Source: Microbacterium murale (GTDB lineage: Bacteria > Actinomycetota > Actinomycetes > Actinomycetales > Microbacteriaceae). From it: 64,000 nt of DNA. The first letter of the stretch is position 1. Every line of letters begins with the position of its first letter. Location: contig NZ_BMCM01000003.1 in NCBI RefSeq assembly GCF_014635185.1, positions 419,623-483,622 of the forward strand. The letters are read 5' to 3'. A program made the position numbers and the translations under genes. This document shows, piece after piece, positions 45,388 to 54,162 of this stretch. The notes beneath the pieces are model-generated. The model made no database searches. It had not been told where the DNA came from and saw only the letters and a list, made by a program, of their open reading frames with translations.

Positions 45388-46295
45388 GCGGCCGGAACCG
45401 CCCGCAGCTCGGCGCGGACGAGCGCACCCAGTGCGCGCGCACCGCGTGCGCTCATCACGACCGTGTAGTGATTCAGATCGTCCAGATGCTGGTGCCGCAC
45501 ACCAGGGTAGGCGTCGAGCAGCCTGCCCAGGTGCGCAGGCGCATACAGACCGGGCACCTCGTTCTGCAGTCCACGCGGTGCCGTCACCAGAAGCGTCTCG
45601 TGCCGCAGTCCGGACAGTGCCTCGGGCAGCGCCGACCCGGTGTTCAGGTCGATCGTGTCCTCCACCGTGGTCTGATAGCTCGTCGTCGGACGGAACTGAT
45701 CCCCGTCCGGGCGCAGGTCGTATGCGATGTAGCGCTCGAGTTCCGCGCTCCAATCTGTGGCGAAGGCGGGATGGTGACGCCAGAACAGCTCCGTGTACTC
45801 CTCGACGTCCTTCCAGCGCTGCGACAGCCGATCGGCCGTGGCTCCGAGGATCAGTGAGACGAGCTGTGCAGGTTCTGCTCCAGCCGGCACATCCAACGGC
45901 AGGCCGCCGTCGACGAGGATGAGGCGCTCTACGCGCTGCGGATGACGATGCGCGAACACGACCGCCACGAATGCCCCCATGGAGTGCCCGACCACCGGCA
46001 CCGAATCGGCACCGACGAAGTCGAGCACCGCCACCATGTCATCCGCGTGGGCGGCCATTCCCGCCTGACCTTCGACGCCGCGGCTCTCGCCGCGCCCACG
46101 AAGATCAGGAGCGATCACTCGAACGCCCGGCAGCTCGGCCACCACGAACGGCCACGCGAGGTGTGAGGACGTCACACCATGGATGGCGAGGACCGTCGGC
46201 GTGTGCTCGCCGGCGTCCACCGGATCCCAGACGCCGACCCGCAGTGAGCCACCGGAGACCGGCACATCGATCGTGCGATAGGTGTGGCTGTTCAT
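45384..46295 (-). CDS. Alpha/beta hydrolase
   Basis: 303 residues from the ATG at 46295 (GGAG 6 bases ahead), overlapping the dehydrogenase stop by 4. The fold signs are AIHGVTSSHLAWPF (oxyanion loop), DLRGRGESR, the nucleophile elbow GHSMGAF and a C-terminal His in DLNHYTVV. An ester or lactone is the likely substrate; 3-oxoadipate enol-lactonase-like and 3-hydroxybutyrate-ester hydrolases are alternatives. It is the last gene of the liv operon, just before the 8-bp repeat tract. Confidence 0.85.
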   Translation of the reverse strand: MNSHTYRTIDVPVSGGSLRVGVWDPVDAGEHTPTVLAIHGVTSSHLAWPFVVAELPGVRVIAPDLRGRGESRGVEGQAGMAAHADDMVAVLDFVGADSVPVVGHSMGAFVAVVFAHRHPQRVERLILVDGGLPLDVPAGAEPAQLVSLILGATADRLSQRWKDVEEYTELFWRHHPAFATDWSAELERYIAYDLRPDGDQFRPTTSYQTTVEDTIDLNTGSALPEALSGLRHETLLVTAPRGLQNEVPGLYAPAHLGRLLDAYPGVRHQHLDDLNHYTVVMSARGARALGALVRAELRAVPAA

Positions 46296-47044
46296 CGGGA
46301 GCTCCATCCGCCGTCCATGGTGTACGAGGCGCCTGTGACCATGGCCGCGTGCGGCGATGCGAGCCAGCCGGCGAGTGACGCGACCTCGGCCGGGTCGACG
46401 AGACGCTTGATCGCGCTCTCGGTCAGCATCACCTTCTCGATGACCTCGTTCTCGGGGATGCCGTGGAGCTTCGCCTGATCTGCGATCTGCTTCTCGACGA
46501 GTGGCGTACGCACGTATCCGGGGTTGATGCAGTTGCTGGTCACGCCGTGCGGACCGCCTTCGAGGGCGGTGACCTTGGACAATCCCTCCAGCCCGTGCTT
46601 GGCCGCGACGTACGCCGACTTGTAAGCGCTGGCGCGAAGGCCGTGCACACTGGAGATGTTGATGATTCGGCCCCAACCTCGCTCGTACATGCCCGGAAGC
46701 GCGGCACGGATCAGCAGGAACGGCGCCTCCAGCATGATGCGCTGCACAGTGCGGAAGTCATCCGGGGCGAAGTCCTGGATCGGGCTGACCCGTTGGATCC
46801 CGGCGTTGTTCACCAGGATGTCGGCCTCGAGCGTCAGGTCGTCGAGCGCCACGGTGTCGGAGAGGTCGACCGACCAGACCTCGCCGCCCAGCGCAGCCGC
46901 GTGCTCCTCGGCGGCGGAACGATTCACGTCGGCGATGACGACGCGTGCGCCGCGGGAGGCGAACTCCTGCGCACATGCGAGGCCGATGCCGCTCGCTCCC
47001 CCGGTGATCACCGCACGTCGGCCGGTGAGATCCTGCTCAGTCAT
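46292..47044 (-). CDS. 3-hydroxybutyrate dehydrogenase (SDR)
   Basis: 250 residues from the ATG at 47044. The SDR features are VITGGASGIGLACAQ near 13-27, the NNAG at ILVNNAGIQ, and the catalytic YxxxK (Tyr-Val-Ala-Ala-Lys) after SSVHGLRASAYKSA. HGL and the segment NCINPGYVRTPLVEKQIADQ plus the TMDGGW end are hallmarks of D-3-hydroxybutyrate dehydrogenases. NAD-dependent oxidation to acetoacetate would feed the CoA-transferase/thiolase genes nearby. It overlaps the tetR stop by 8 bases and the hydrolase start by 4. Confidence 0.88.
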   Translation of the reverse strand: MTEQDLTGRRAVITGGASGIGLACAQEFASRGARVVIADVNRSAAEEHAAALGGEVWSVDLSDTVALDDLTLEADILVNNAGIQRVSPIQDFAPDDFRTVQRIMLEAPFLLIRAALPGMYERGWGRIINISSVHGLRASAYKSAYVAAKHGLEGLSKVTALEGGPHGVTSNCINPGYVRTPLVEKQIADQAKLHGIPENEVIEKVMLTESAIKRLVDPAEVASLAGWLASPHAAMVTGASYTMDGGWSSR

Positions 47045-47771
47045 CGACTTCCTCCTCCGATGCAGCGTCTGCAACGCGCGCGGGATGTGCGGGGTGATCG
47101 GGACTCCGCACGCCGTCAGGACGCAGAGCGTTTCCGATGAAGCGCGTCATTCCATCGAGAACGGCCGGATCGATCGCAGCAGGCGGCCGGCCGGAGTCGT
47201 CGCGCTCCCAGAGCAGATACCGCATCCCGATCAGCTCACCGGCGCCCATGAGCGCCCACGCGGAGACTTCGGGGTCGAGCAGCGGGTCGACGTCGCCGGA
47301 CGACTGCGCGGCGCACAGGCCGGCGCGGTACCCCTCGACGATGCGTTCGTAGTGCAGTCTCAAGGTCGCGGGCGAGACGAACTCCGCTTCGCGCACGACG
47401 CGGTACAGCGCGGGATGTGCTGCCGTGAAGCGGAAGAAGCCCTCGAAACCGAGGCGCTCCGCCTCGATCCTGTCCTTCGCCTCGGCCATCGACTGCGACA
47501 TGGCATGACGCACGCGTCGATTGAGATCGATGACGAGAGCCTCGAAGATCGTCTGCTTGCTGTCGAAGTAGAGGTAGAACGTGCCCAGTGCGACGCCGGC
47601 GCCTTCCGTGATCTTCACGATCGACGCCTCGTGGTAGCCGAGGTCGGCGAACACCGTCTCGGCGGCCTCCAGGAGCTTTCGACGCGTGGCCTCGCCGCGC
47701 TTGGTCAGTGGTCGGCCGGTGGCAGGTGACACATAGCCGTCCGCGGCTACCGTCTCGACGGAATCAGTCAT
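47037..47771 (-). CDS. TetR/AcrR-family regulator inside the liv operon
   Basis: 244 residues. The helix-turn-helix ITEGAGVALGTFYLYFDSKQTI is near 53-74. The ligand domain FRFTAAHPALYRVVREAEFVSP is typical of TetR regulators of acyl-CoA or fatty-acid genes. It is cotranscribed with its probable targets, overlapping both the CoA ligase stop (4 bases) and the dehydrogenase start (8 bases). It is the best candidate for binding the perfect palindrome at the livK promoter. The effector may be an acyl-CoA made by the operon. Confidence 0.85.
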   Translation of the reverse strand: MTDSVETVAADGYVSPATGRPLTKRGEATRRKLLEAAETVFADLGYHEASIVKITEGAGVALGTFYLYFDSKQTIFEALVIDLNRRVRHAMSQSMAEAKDRIEAERLGFEGFFRFTAAHPALYRVVREAEFVSPATLRLHYERIVEGYRAGLCAAQSSGDVDPLLDPEVSAWALMGAGELIGMRYLLWERDDSGRPPAAIDPAVLDGMTRFIGNALRPDGVRSPDHPAHPARVADAASEEEVDD

Positions 47772-49345
47772 CGGGGCCTTCTTTCTGATGCAGTGACCGT
47801 CTCGTGCGCGGTGCCGCCGCTGTCCATGATCCGTGCAGCGGCCGTCCGCAGCGCGGAGCGGGCCACCTTCTCGATCGTCGATCGCGGCAGCTCCTCGACG
47901 AACACGATCCGAGCGGGAAGTTTGAAGGCGGCGAGCCGTTCACGGACGAATGCGAGCAGCTCATCCGTCGACACGGCGTCACTCGTCACGACGAAGGCGA
48001 CACCGCGCTCGCCCCACACCGGGTCGGCCGCACCGACGACGGCGACAGCGGTGACGAGCGGGTGCGCTCCGAAGGCGCGCTCGACCTCGGCCGGGGCGAC
48101 GTTCTCACCACCCGAGACGTAGATCTCCTTCAGTCGATCGACGATGCGGTACACGCCGGCGGCATCGCGCTGGGCGAGATCGCCCGTGCGCAGCCAGGAT
48201 TCGGATCGTGCACGCGCCGTTGCATCCGGGTCGTCGAGGTACTCCGCGAAGGTGCTCGGGCCGCGCACCCACAGCTCCCCCGTCGCCGGACCGTCGAGTT
48301 CGAGCTCGGTCTCCACGTCGACGAGTCTGACCTCGACCGACGGATACGGTCGCCCGACCGCACCGGGATGCTCCGCGAACTCCGCAGCGGGCAACGTCAG
48401 CACGTTGGGACCGGCCTCGGTGAGGCCGTAACCCTGTGTGAAGGCGATGTCACGAGCGGCCCATGACTGCGCGGTGTCGATCGGCATGGTCGCGCCGCCG
48501 ACCAGCACGTGACGCAGCGATGAGAGATCTGCGTCGGCCCACCCTGCTGACTCCTGCAGCATCCGGTACTGGGTGGGAACGCCCATCATCGTGGTGATCC
48601 TGCGCCTGCTGATCAGCTGCAGCACGCGTCCGGGCTGGAACGACCGTTCGAGCACGACGGTCGCGCCGGACCACCACGCCAGCAGGGGCTGCACGTTCCA
48701 GGCAGCGACGTGGTACTGCGGAAGCATCGAGAGCACCACATCCGTCGGCAGCATCGGCATGGCCTGCGCGAGCGCCATGTTCGTCCAGAAGCAGTTCTGA
48801 TGCGTGAGCACCACGCCCTTGGGCGCTGCCTCGCTTCCCGAGGTGAAGATGACCAGCAACGGATCGTCATCGCGCACGGCGCGCACGGGAACCGGTGAAC
48901 GCGACGGCGGCACATGGGCTTCCACGCCTGCGACTCCGAGGTAGCCGTGCGCAGGCGCATCGTCGAGCATCCTCAACGCGGTCTCGGCGAGTGCGACGTG
49001 TTCGTCCTCCACCAGCACGAGCCCAGGACGGCTGCGCCGGATGAGCTCTGCGATCTCTGTCGGGGTGAGCCGCCAGGAGAGCGGGACGAAGGCGATCCCG
49101 AGGAAGGCGCACGCGAAGAACGCGACCACGTGATCGGCCGAGCTCCCCGACACCGTCACGATGCGTCCGCCGGCGCCGTGACCGGCATCCGTCAGTCGAC
49201 TGGCCAGGCTCTCCGCACGCGAGGCGAGCGTCGCATAGTCCGTCGCCACACCACGATCGTCGATCGCGATCTTGCTCGGGTTCGATGCCGCGCGATCGCG
49301 CAGCCACCGGCCGATCGTGTGCGGTCCGTCCATCTCACGATTCAT
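47768..49345 (-). CDS. AMP-dependent acyl/aryl-CoA ligase (ANL family)
   Basis: 525 residues from the ATG at 49345, which overlaps the livM stop; a longer frame through livM is rejected. The ANL cores are seen: P-loop FTSGSEAAPKGVVLTH, QGYGLTEAGPN (A5-like), ELWVRGPS, WLRTGDLAQRD (A7) and DRLKEIYVSGGENVAPAEVE (A8). The C-terminal Lys is in TIEKVARSALR. The P-loop departs from the common TSGTTG form (TSGSEA). It activates a carboxylic acid with ATP to the acyl-CoA. Coexpression with a Liv-type importer suggests that the transported acid is its substrate. Confidence 0.88.
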   Translation of the reverse strand: MNREMDGPHTIGRWLRDRAASNPSKIAIDDRGVATDYATLASRAESLASRLTDAGHGAGGRIVTVSGSSADHVVAFFACAFLGIAFVPLSWRLTPTEIAELIRRSRPGLVLVEDEHVALAETALRMLDDAPAHGYLGVAGVEAHVPPSRSPVPVRAVRDDDPLLVIFTSGSEAAPKGVVLTHQNCFWTNMALAQAMPMLPTDVVLSMLPQYHVAAWNVQPLLAWWSGATVVLERSFQPGRVLQLISRRRITTMMGVPTQYRMLQESAGWADADLSSLRHVLVGGATMPIDTAQSWAARDIAFTQGYGLTEAGPNVLTLPAAEFAEHPGAVGRPYPSVEVRLVDVETELELDGPATGELWVRGPSTFAEYLDDPDATARARSESWLRTGDLAQRDAAGVYRIVDRLKEIYVSGGENVAPAEVERAFGAHPLVTAVAVVGAADPVWGERGVAFVVTSDAVSTDELLAFVRERLAAFKLPARIVFVEELPRSTIEKVARSALRTAAARIMDSGGTAHETVTASERRPR

Positions 49346-50451
49346 CGCGCCCCCACTCCTGCGCCGACGGATTCGCTTTCGTCGAGAGCGCCCAGTGATC
49401 CTGCGGCCACGGCAGCAGCACCACGGCGCCGACGACGCCAGCTGTCGACCGTGCCCGCGATTCCACCAGGGAGGAACATCACGACGAGGATGAAGAGCAG
49501 CCCCAGAAGGAACAGCGGCTCGGAGAGCGGGATGCGCAGGAAGTCCGGCAGCGCCTGGATCCCTTCGGCGCGGGCGAGGACCGTGAGCCGCTGATCGAGG
49601 ATCGTGTAGAGCACGCCTCCCACGATCGCACCCCATCGGAATCCGACACCACCGAGCACGACCATGACCAGCACGGTGATCGTCAGATCCGCACCCACCG
49701 CACTCGGCTGAGTGCCGGATTGGAGAAGCAGATACGCGATTCCGGCCAGGCTCGCGCATACGGCCGCGATCACGAAGACGAGGAGCTTGGCGCGGGCGGG
49801 ACGAAGTCCGAGCACCTGCACGCGCAGTTCGTTCTCACGTGAGGCCGCGGCGAGGTGACCGAGACGCGAGGTGTCGACCCAGAGCACGATCAGGTAGACG
49901 ATCACGAGAACGATCAGGGCGAACCAGTAGAGGTTGCGGGTGTTGATGACGCCGACCAGCCAATCCGGCACGCTGTCGGTGTTGAGTCCCAGTCCTTCCT
50001 CACCGCCGGTGACCTTCTGGTTGCGGCGCACGAGCACGGATCCGGCCTGAGCGAAGGCCAGTGTCACCATCGCGAACGGGATGCCGTCGACCCGCATCGC
50101 CACGGCACCGGTGACGAGCGCGATCACCATACCGCCGATCAGGGCGAGGAAGACGCCGGGCCACAACGGCATCGCGAAGGCCCGAAGCAGGATTCCGAGA
50201 CCGTATGCGCCGGCTCCGAAATAGAGCGCATGCCCGAACGACAGCATTCCCGCGGTGCCGAGCAGCAGGTTGTACGACAGTGCGAGGGCTGCGAACACCA
50301 TGCACAGTGACAGCAGCGCGAGCGATCCCGGTGTGTAGGTCGGACCGGGAAGGATGCCAGGCAGCGAGATGTTCAGCAACGGCAGCAGCGCCATCACGAT
50401 GATCAGCACGCCGCCCACGATCACCGGCGCGAAACGCTTGATGCTCATCAT
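49342..50451 (-). CDS. livM: Branched-chain amino-acid-type ABC transporter permease (LivM)
   Basis: 369 residues, starting ATGATG at 50451/50448 over the livH stop. About ten helices; the GLGLNTDSV and ASRENELRVQVLGLRPARAKLLVF segments (the latter holds the EAA-like loop facing the ATPases) are typical LivM features. The C-terminus carries a longer hydrophilic Ser/Gly tail. It forms the membrane channel with LivH. Despite the family name, such transporters often import aromatic or short organic acids when clustered with catabolic genes. Confidence 0.9.
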   Translation of the reverse strand: MMSIKRFAPVIVGGVLIIVMALLPLLNISLPGILPGPTYTPGSLALLSLCMVFAALALSYNLLLGTAGMLSFGHALYFGAGAYGLGILLRAFAMPLWPGVFLALIGGMVIALVTGAVAMRVDGIPFAMVTLAFAQAGSVLVRRNQKVTGGEEGLGLNTDSVPDWLVGVINTRNLYWFALIVLVIVYLIVLWVDTSRLGHLAAASRENELRVQVLGLRPARAKLLVFVIAAVCASLAGIAYLLLQSGTQPSAVGADLTITVLVMVVLGGVGFRWGAIVGGVLYTILDQRLTVLARAEGIQALPDFLRIPLSEPLFLLGLLFILVVMFLPGGIAGTVDSWRRRRRGAAAVAAGSLGALDESESVGAGVGAR

Positions 50452-51323
50452 GCTCGCCTTCCCATCAGACCCGCCGGTCTCACCAGCAGTACGACGGCGA
50501 GCAGGATCACGACGATGAAATCACCTGTGCCGCCGAGATATGTGTTGGCGATCTGCTGCAGCACCGCGACCAGCACCGAGGCGACGGCCGCGCCCGTGAG
50601 TGATCCGAGCCCGCCGACCACGGTCACGATGAACGCGAAGATCAGCAGCGTCGAACCCAGGTGGGCGGACACATAGGTCATGGCGTGCATGGCGAGCACG
50701 CCGCCGATGCCCGCTGCGGCTCCTCCGATCGCGAACACGAGGGTGAACGAGCGGCGCACGTCGATTCCGAGCGCCGTGACCATCGCTCGGTTCTCGACAC
50801 CGGCGCGGATGATCATCCCGTAGCGCGTCTTCTTCAGGAAGAGCACCAGTGCGGCGAGCACGACCGCTGCGGCGATGATCAGCACCCAGTACTTGTTCGG
50901 GATGCTGGCGCCGAGGACGCTGGTCGTCTGACCGAGCCATGACGGTCCTGCGACCGTGATGGCATCCGTGCCCCAGATCCCCTCGAACAGCGCGATCGCC
51001 GCGAACGAGAGGCCGACTGTGACGAGGACCTGCTCGATGTGACGTTCGTAGAGGGGCCGGATGAGGATCAGCTCGGTGAGGGTGGCGAACACCGCGCCCA
51101 CGACGCCGCCGACGAGGATCGAGAGCAGGAAGCCGGTCCAGGTGGAGGCCCCGATCGCCTGCGCGACTGCCCAGCCGACGAAGGCGCTGAGCGTGAGGAA
51201 CGCGCCGTGTGCGAAGTTCAACACGTGCATGAGCCCGTAGATGAGGCTGAGTCCGCTCGCTACGAGGAAGTAGAGGGCGCCGAGTCCGACGCCGATGACG
51301 AGTGTGAGGACGAGTGCGCTCAC
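50448..51323 (-). CDS. livH: Branched-chain amino-acid-type ABC transporter permease (LivH)
   Basis: 291 residues with about eight helices. The start LGALYFLVASGLSLIYGLMHVLNFAHG is family-typical (quoted here as LSLIYGLMHVLNFAHG), and the loop MIIRAGVENRAMVTALGIDV contacts the ATP-binding subunits. It pairs with LivM. Its start overlaps livF stop by 4 bases. Confidence 0.92.
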   Translation of the reverse strand: MSALVLTLVIGVGLGALYFLVASGLSLIYGLMHVLNFAHGAFLTLSAFVGWAVAQAIGASTWTGFLLSILVGGVVGAVFATLTELILIRPLYERHIEQVLVTVGLSFAAIALFEGIWGTDAITVAGPSWLGQTTSVLGASIPNKYWVLIIAAAVVLAALVLFLKKTRYGMIIRAGVENRAMVTALGIDVRRSFTLVFAIGGAAAGIGGVLAMHAMTYVSAHLGSTLLIFAFIVTVVGGLGSLTGAAVASVLVAVLQQIANTYLGGTGDFIVVILLAVVLLVRPAGLMGRRA

Positions 51324-52030
51324 TGGTGCACCTCCGCACTGACTCCGAGCAGGCGCCGAGTGAGGTCGGCGTCGTCGAGGATCTCCCTGGCGGGCCCGTT
51401 GTGCACGACGCGGCCGCCGGCGATCACCACCGCACCCGCTGCGAGCTGACGCACGACCTCGAGATTCTGCTCCACGAGCAGAATCGGCACGGTCTTGGCC
51501 GCCTCGGCGAGCGCTGCAGCCACCTCGTTCACGATCTTCGGTGCGAGGCCCTTCGTCGGCTCGTCCACGAGGATGATCCGATTGTCGTTGAGGAGAGCGC
51601 GCGCGACGGACACCATCTGCTGCTGTCCGCCGGAGAGCGTCCCGGCGCGCTGATCGCGCCGCTGCACGAGATCCGGGAAGAGCGCCGCCACGAAATCACG
51701 CCGGGGCGTGCCCTGGCGCTCCGCGAGAGCGAGATTCTCGGCGACGGTGAGGCCGGCGAACACCTCACGGTCCTCCGGCACGTAGCCGACACCGCGGCGC
51801 ACGATCTTGTGAGTGGGCAGGTGGTCGATCCGTTCGCCGTCCAGCAGCACCTCTCCGCGTCGGGTGATGAGCCCGAGGATCCCCCGGAGCGTGGACGTCT
51901 TGCCTACGCCGTTGCGTCCCAGCACGGCCGTGATGCCTGTTGCCGGCACGTCGAAGGAGACGTTCTCCACGACCTGCTGTCCGGCGATCGAGGCGCGAAG
52001 CGAACGCACTTGCAGGATCGGCCCGCTCAT
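51320..52030 (-). CDS. livF: ABC transporter ATP-binding protein (LivF)
   Basis: 236 residues. Walker A is GRNGVGKTST near 38-47, the ABC signature LSGGQQQM and Walker B RIILVDEPTKGL follow, with an His switch after LLVEQNLE. The motif VPEDREVFAGLTVAENL identifies the LivF rather than LivG branch. It drives uptake together with LivG. It overlaps livG and livH by 4 bases each. Confidence 0.95.
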   Translation of the reverse strand: MSGPILQVRSLRASIAGQQVVENVSFDVPATGITAVLGRNGVGKTSTLRGILGLITRRGEVLLDGERIDHLPTHKIVRRGVGYVPEDREVFAGLTVAENLALAERQGTPRRDFVAALFPDLVQRRDQRAGTLSGGQQQMVSVARALLNDNRIILVDEPTKGLAPKIVNEVAAALAEAAKTVPILLVEQNLEVVRQLAAGAVVIAGGRVVHNGPAREILDDADLTRRLLGVSAEVHQ

Positions 52031-52818
52031 GCGGCCGTCCCCGTTCCGAGATACGCGCTCTGGACCGTCGGGTTCTCCATGATGTTCTGGGGTGTGTCCA
52101 GAGCGATGATCGTGCCGAAGTACATCACCGCGACCAGATCGACGAGTCCCATCAGCACGTCGATGTGATGCTCGACCATCAGCACCGTGCAGCCCTTCTC
52201 GCGCTGCATCACGCGGATGTTGTCGACCAGGCCCGCGACGTCACCCGAGGCGACTCCGGCCATCGGTTCATCGAGCAGGACGAGACGGGAGTCGGTCGCG
52301 AGCAACGAGGCGATCTCCAGCTTGCGCTTGTCCCCATGGCTGATGTCGCCGGCGGGTGTGTCGAGACGCCCTGCGAGTCCGACGCGCTCCAAGACCGAGA
52401 TCGCCTGTGTGGTTGCGGCGTCATCGCGGCGAGGGAACCGCAGCAGAGAATAGCTGCCTCCCTGCGCGGCCTGCACCGCGATGCGGACGTTCTCGAGGAT
52501 GCTGAGCCTGGGGAACAGGCTCGATGTCTGGAAGGTGCGCCCCAGCCCTGCCCGCGCCCGACGCGGTACGGACAGGCCGGTGATGTCCTCGCCGTCGAGG
52601 AGGATCCGACCGGCAGTCGGCCGGATCACACCCGAGATCGCGTTGAACAGCGTGGTCTTTCCCGCGCCATTGGGTCCGATGACTCCGACGAGGGAGCCCG
52701 GTGCGATCTCGAGGTCGACGTCTTTGAGGATCATCGCTCCGCCGATCTGCAACCCGAGACCCTCGACACGCAGTGCGGCGCCGGCGGGCTTGGGATCAGG
52801 CAGGACTGGGGTGCTCAT
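52027..52818 (-). CDS. livG: ABC transporter ATP-binding protein (LivG)
   Basis: 263 residues. Walker A GPNGAGKTTLFN near 45-56, LGRTFQTSSLFPRLSILENV, ABC signature ISHGDKRKLEIA (SHGD in place of SGGQ), Walker B LVLLDEPMAGV and the switch EHHIDVLM. The FQ...LTVLENV layout is LivG-type. It starts 18 bases after livK, the only gap in the operon apart from overlaps. Confidence 0.95.
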   Translation of the reverse strand: MSTPVLPDPKPAGAALRVEGLGLQIGGAMILKDVDLEIAPGSLVGVIGPNGAGKTTLFNAISGVIRPTAGRILLDGEDITGLSVPRRARAGLGRTFQTSSLFPRLSILENVRIAVQAAQGGSYSLLRFPRRDDAATTQAISVLERVGLAGRLDTPAGDISHGDKRKLEIASLLATDSRLVLLDEPMAGVASGDVAGLVDNIRVMQREKGCTVLMVEHHIDVLMGLVDLVAVMYFGTIIALDTPQNIMENPTVQSAYLGTGTAA

Positions 52819-52836
52819 GAGATGTGCGCCTTCCGC

Positions 52837-54030
52837 TTACGGTGCGACGTCGGAGGCGTCGACGGTGTCGATGAGCTCCCCGGCGAATCCGTCACCATCG
52901 GCGACGAGCTTCGCCTGGTACATCTCCTGCAGGAGGGCGTGATCCTCGGCTCGTACGGTCGTCGTCCCCTTCGGTCCCTCGAACTCGAATCCTTCCAGCG
53001 CGGCGATCATGGCATCCACGTCTCCCTTGCCCTCCTTCACGGCCTGCACGAGCATGATTGCCGCGTTGAAGCCGTCGGGGCTGAACAGGTCCGGCGTGCC
53101 GCCTGCAGCTTCGATCGCCTCGATCATCGCGGTGTTCACCTCGTTGTCGGGGCCACCAGGGAAGTAATGGTTCAGGAAGTTGATCTTCTCGGAGGCGTCG
53201 CCGTAGGCGCCGAACGTCGCGGCATCGCCGAGACCGGTCACGACCGGGATGCTGTCGAGCACTCCCTGCTGGCTCATCGCCTGCCACATGGCGCCGGATG
53301 TGGCGCCGGCCCAGGCCACGAACACGAGATCGGGGTCGGTGCTCAGCACCTGCTGGGCGAACGGGGTGAACTCGGTGACGTCCTCAGCGACGAGCACCGG
53401 GGTCACGATTGCGCCCTTGCCACCGAGAATCGCCTCGACGGCTGCGACGTTGCCCTGACCGAACGCGTTGTTCTGCGCGAACACGGCGACATTCTTGCCC
53501 TCGATGTCATCGAGGAAGGTGCCGGCGGTGGCGACATCCTGTGCGGATTGGCGACCAGAGCGGAAGGTGTACTCGTTGACTCCCGTGATCGCGTCCGCTG
53601 CGGCGGGGCCCGAGATGAAGAGCACCTTGTTCTGCGCCGCCTGCTCTGCCACTGCGAGCGCGACACCGGAGGATGCGCTGCCGAGAAGGATGTTGACGCC
53701 TTCTCCGATGAGCTCCTTCGCTGCCGTCACAGCGGTGTCTGGGTCGCCTGCATCGTCGCGGTACTCGATGGAGATCTTCGTGCCGTCCACCTCACCTGTT
53801 CCGTCGGTGGCGTAGTCGAGCCCGGCTTTGAATGCCGTGAGGTACTGATCGCCGTATCCGGCGAGCGGACCTGTCTCGCTCGTGATCACACCGGCGGTGA
53901 TCTCGGCGGGGCCGCCGCTTCCCTCTTCCGCGCCGTCGCCGCCGGTTGCGGCCTGCGGCGCACATGCCGCAAGAACGAGGGCGGCCGTGGCGACCACGGA
54001 CCCGAGGAGCAACTTCTTCGTAACTCGCAT
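52837..54030 (-). CDS. livK: ABC transporter substrate-binding lipoprotein (LivK-type)
   Basis: 397 residues from the ATG at 54030. A lipoprotein signal peptide ends at LAAC (Cys23), followed by a Gly/Ser/Glu-rich linker. The type I periplasmic-binding fold begins at EITAGVITSETGPLAGYGDQYL and includes AKELIGEGVNILLGSASSG and DLFSPDGFNAAIMLVQAVKEG. It is anchored to the outer face of the membrane and captures the ligand for LivHMGF. It is the first gene of the nine-gene unit, expressed most strongly if the promoter upstream is used. Confidence 0.92.
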   Translation of the reverse strand: MRVTKKLLLGSVVATAALVLAACAPQAATGGDGAEEGSGGPAEITAGVITSETGPLAGYGDQYLTAFKAGLDYATDGTGEVDGTKISIEYRDDAGDPDTAVTAAKELIGEGVNILLGSASSGVALAVAEQAAQNKVLFISGPAAADAITGVNEYTFRSGRQSAQDVATAGTFLDDIEGKNVAVFAQNNAFGQGNVAAVEAILGGKGAIVTPVLVAEDVTEFTPFAQQVLSTDPDLVFVAWAGATSGAMWQAMSQQGVLDSIPVVTGLGDAATFGAYGDASEKINFLNHYFPGGPDNEVNTAMIEAIEAAGGTPDLFSPDGFNAAIMLVQAVKEGKGDVDAMIAALEGFEFEGPKGTTTVRAEDHALLQEMYQAKLVADGDGFAGELIDTVDASDVAP

Positions 54031-54064
54031 GTGAATGCCTTTCGCCGTTGAAGGTCTTGGTGCG

Positions 54065-54122
54065 TAACCTGAAAGCTGATTCAGGTTATCTGAACGATAG
54101 GTCCTTGTGGCGAACCCGTCAA
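54065..54122 (-). promoter_or_regulatory. livK-operon promoter with overlapping operator
   Basis: On the minus strand TTGACG (54122-54117) and TATCGT (54099-54094) are exactly 17 bases apart, which puts the start of transcription near 54087. At that point lies the perfect palindrome TAACCTGAA-N6-TTCAGGTTA (54065-54088). A further half-site-like TCTGAAC follows at 54090-54096. This is the normal place for a repressor operator. The TetR encoded in the operon is the best candidate; the divergent MarR is the alternative. Confidence 0.75.
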
Positions 54123-54136
54123 GTCGGACCCAATAC

Positions 54137-54155
54137 ATACCAGCCGGTATATACT
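54137..54155 (+). promoter_or_regulatory. MarR operator and -10 of a leaderless marR transcript
   Basis: ATACC-AGCC-GGTAT (54137-54150) is palindromic, and TATACT (54150-54155) is a good -10 ending 7 bases before the ATG at 54163. No ribosome site is present. The palindrome is different from the one at the livK promoter, so the two divergent units appear to be controlled separately. Confidence 0.6.
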
Positions 54156-54162
54156 GAATGGT

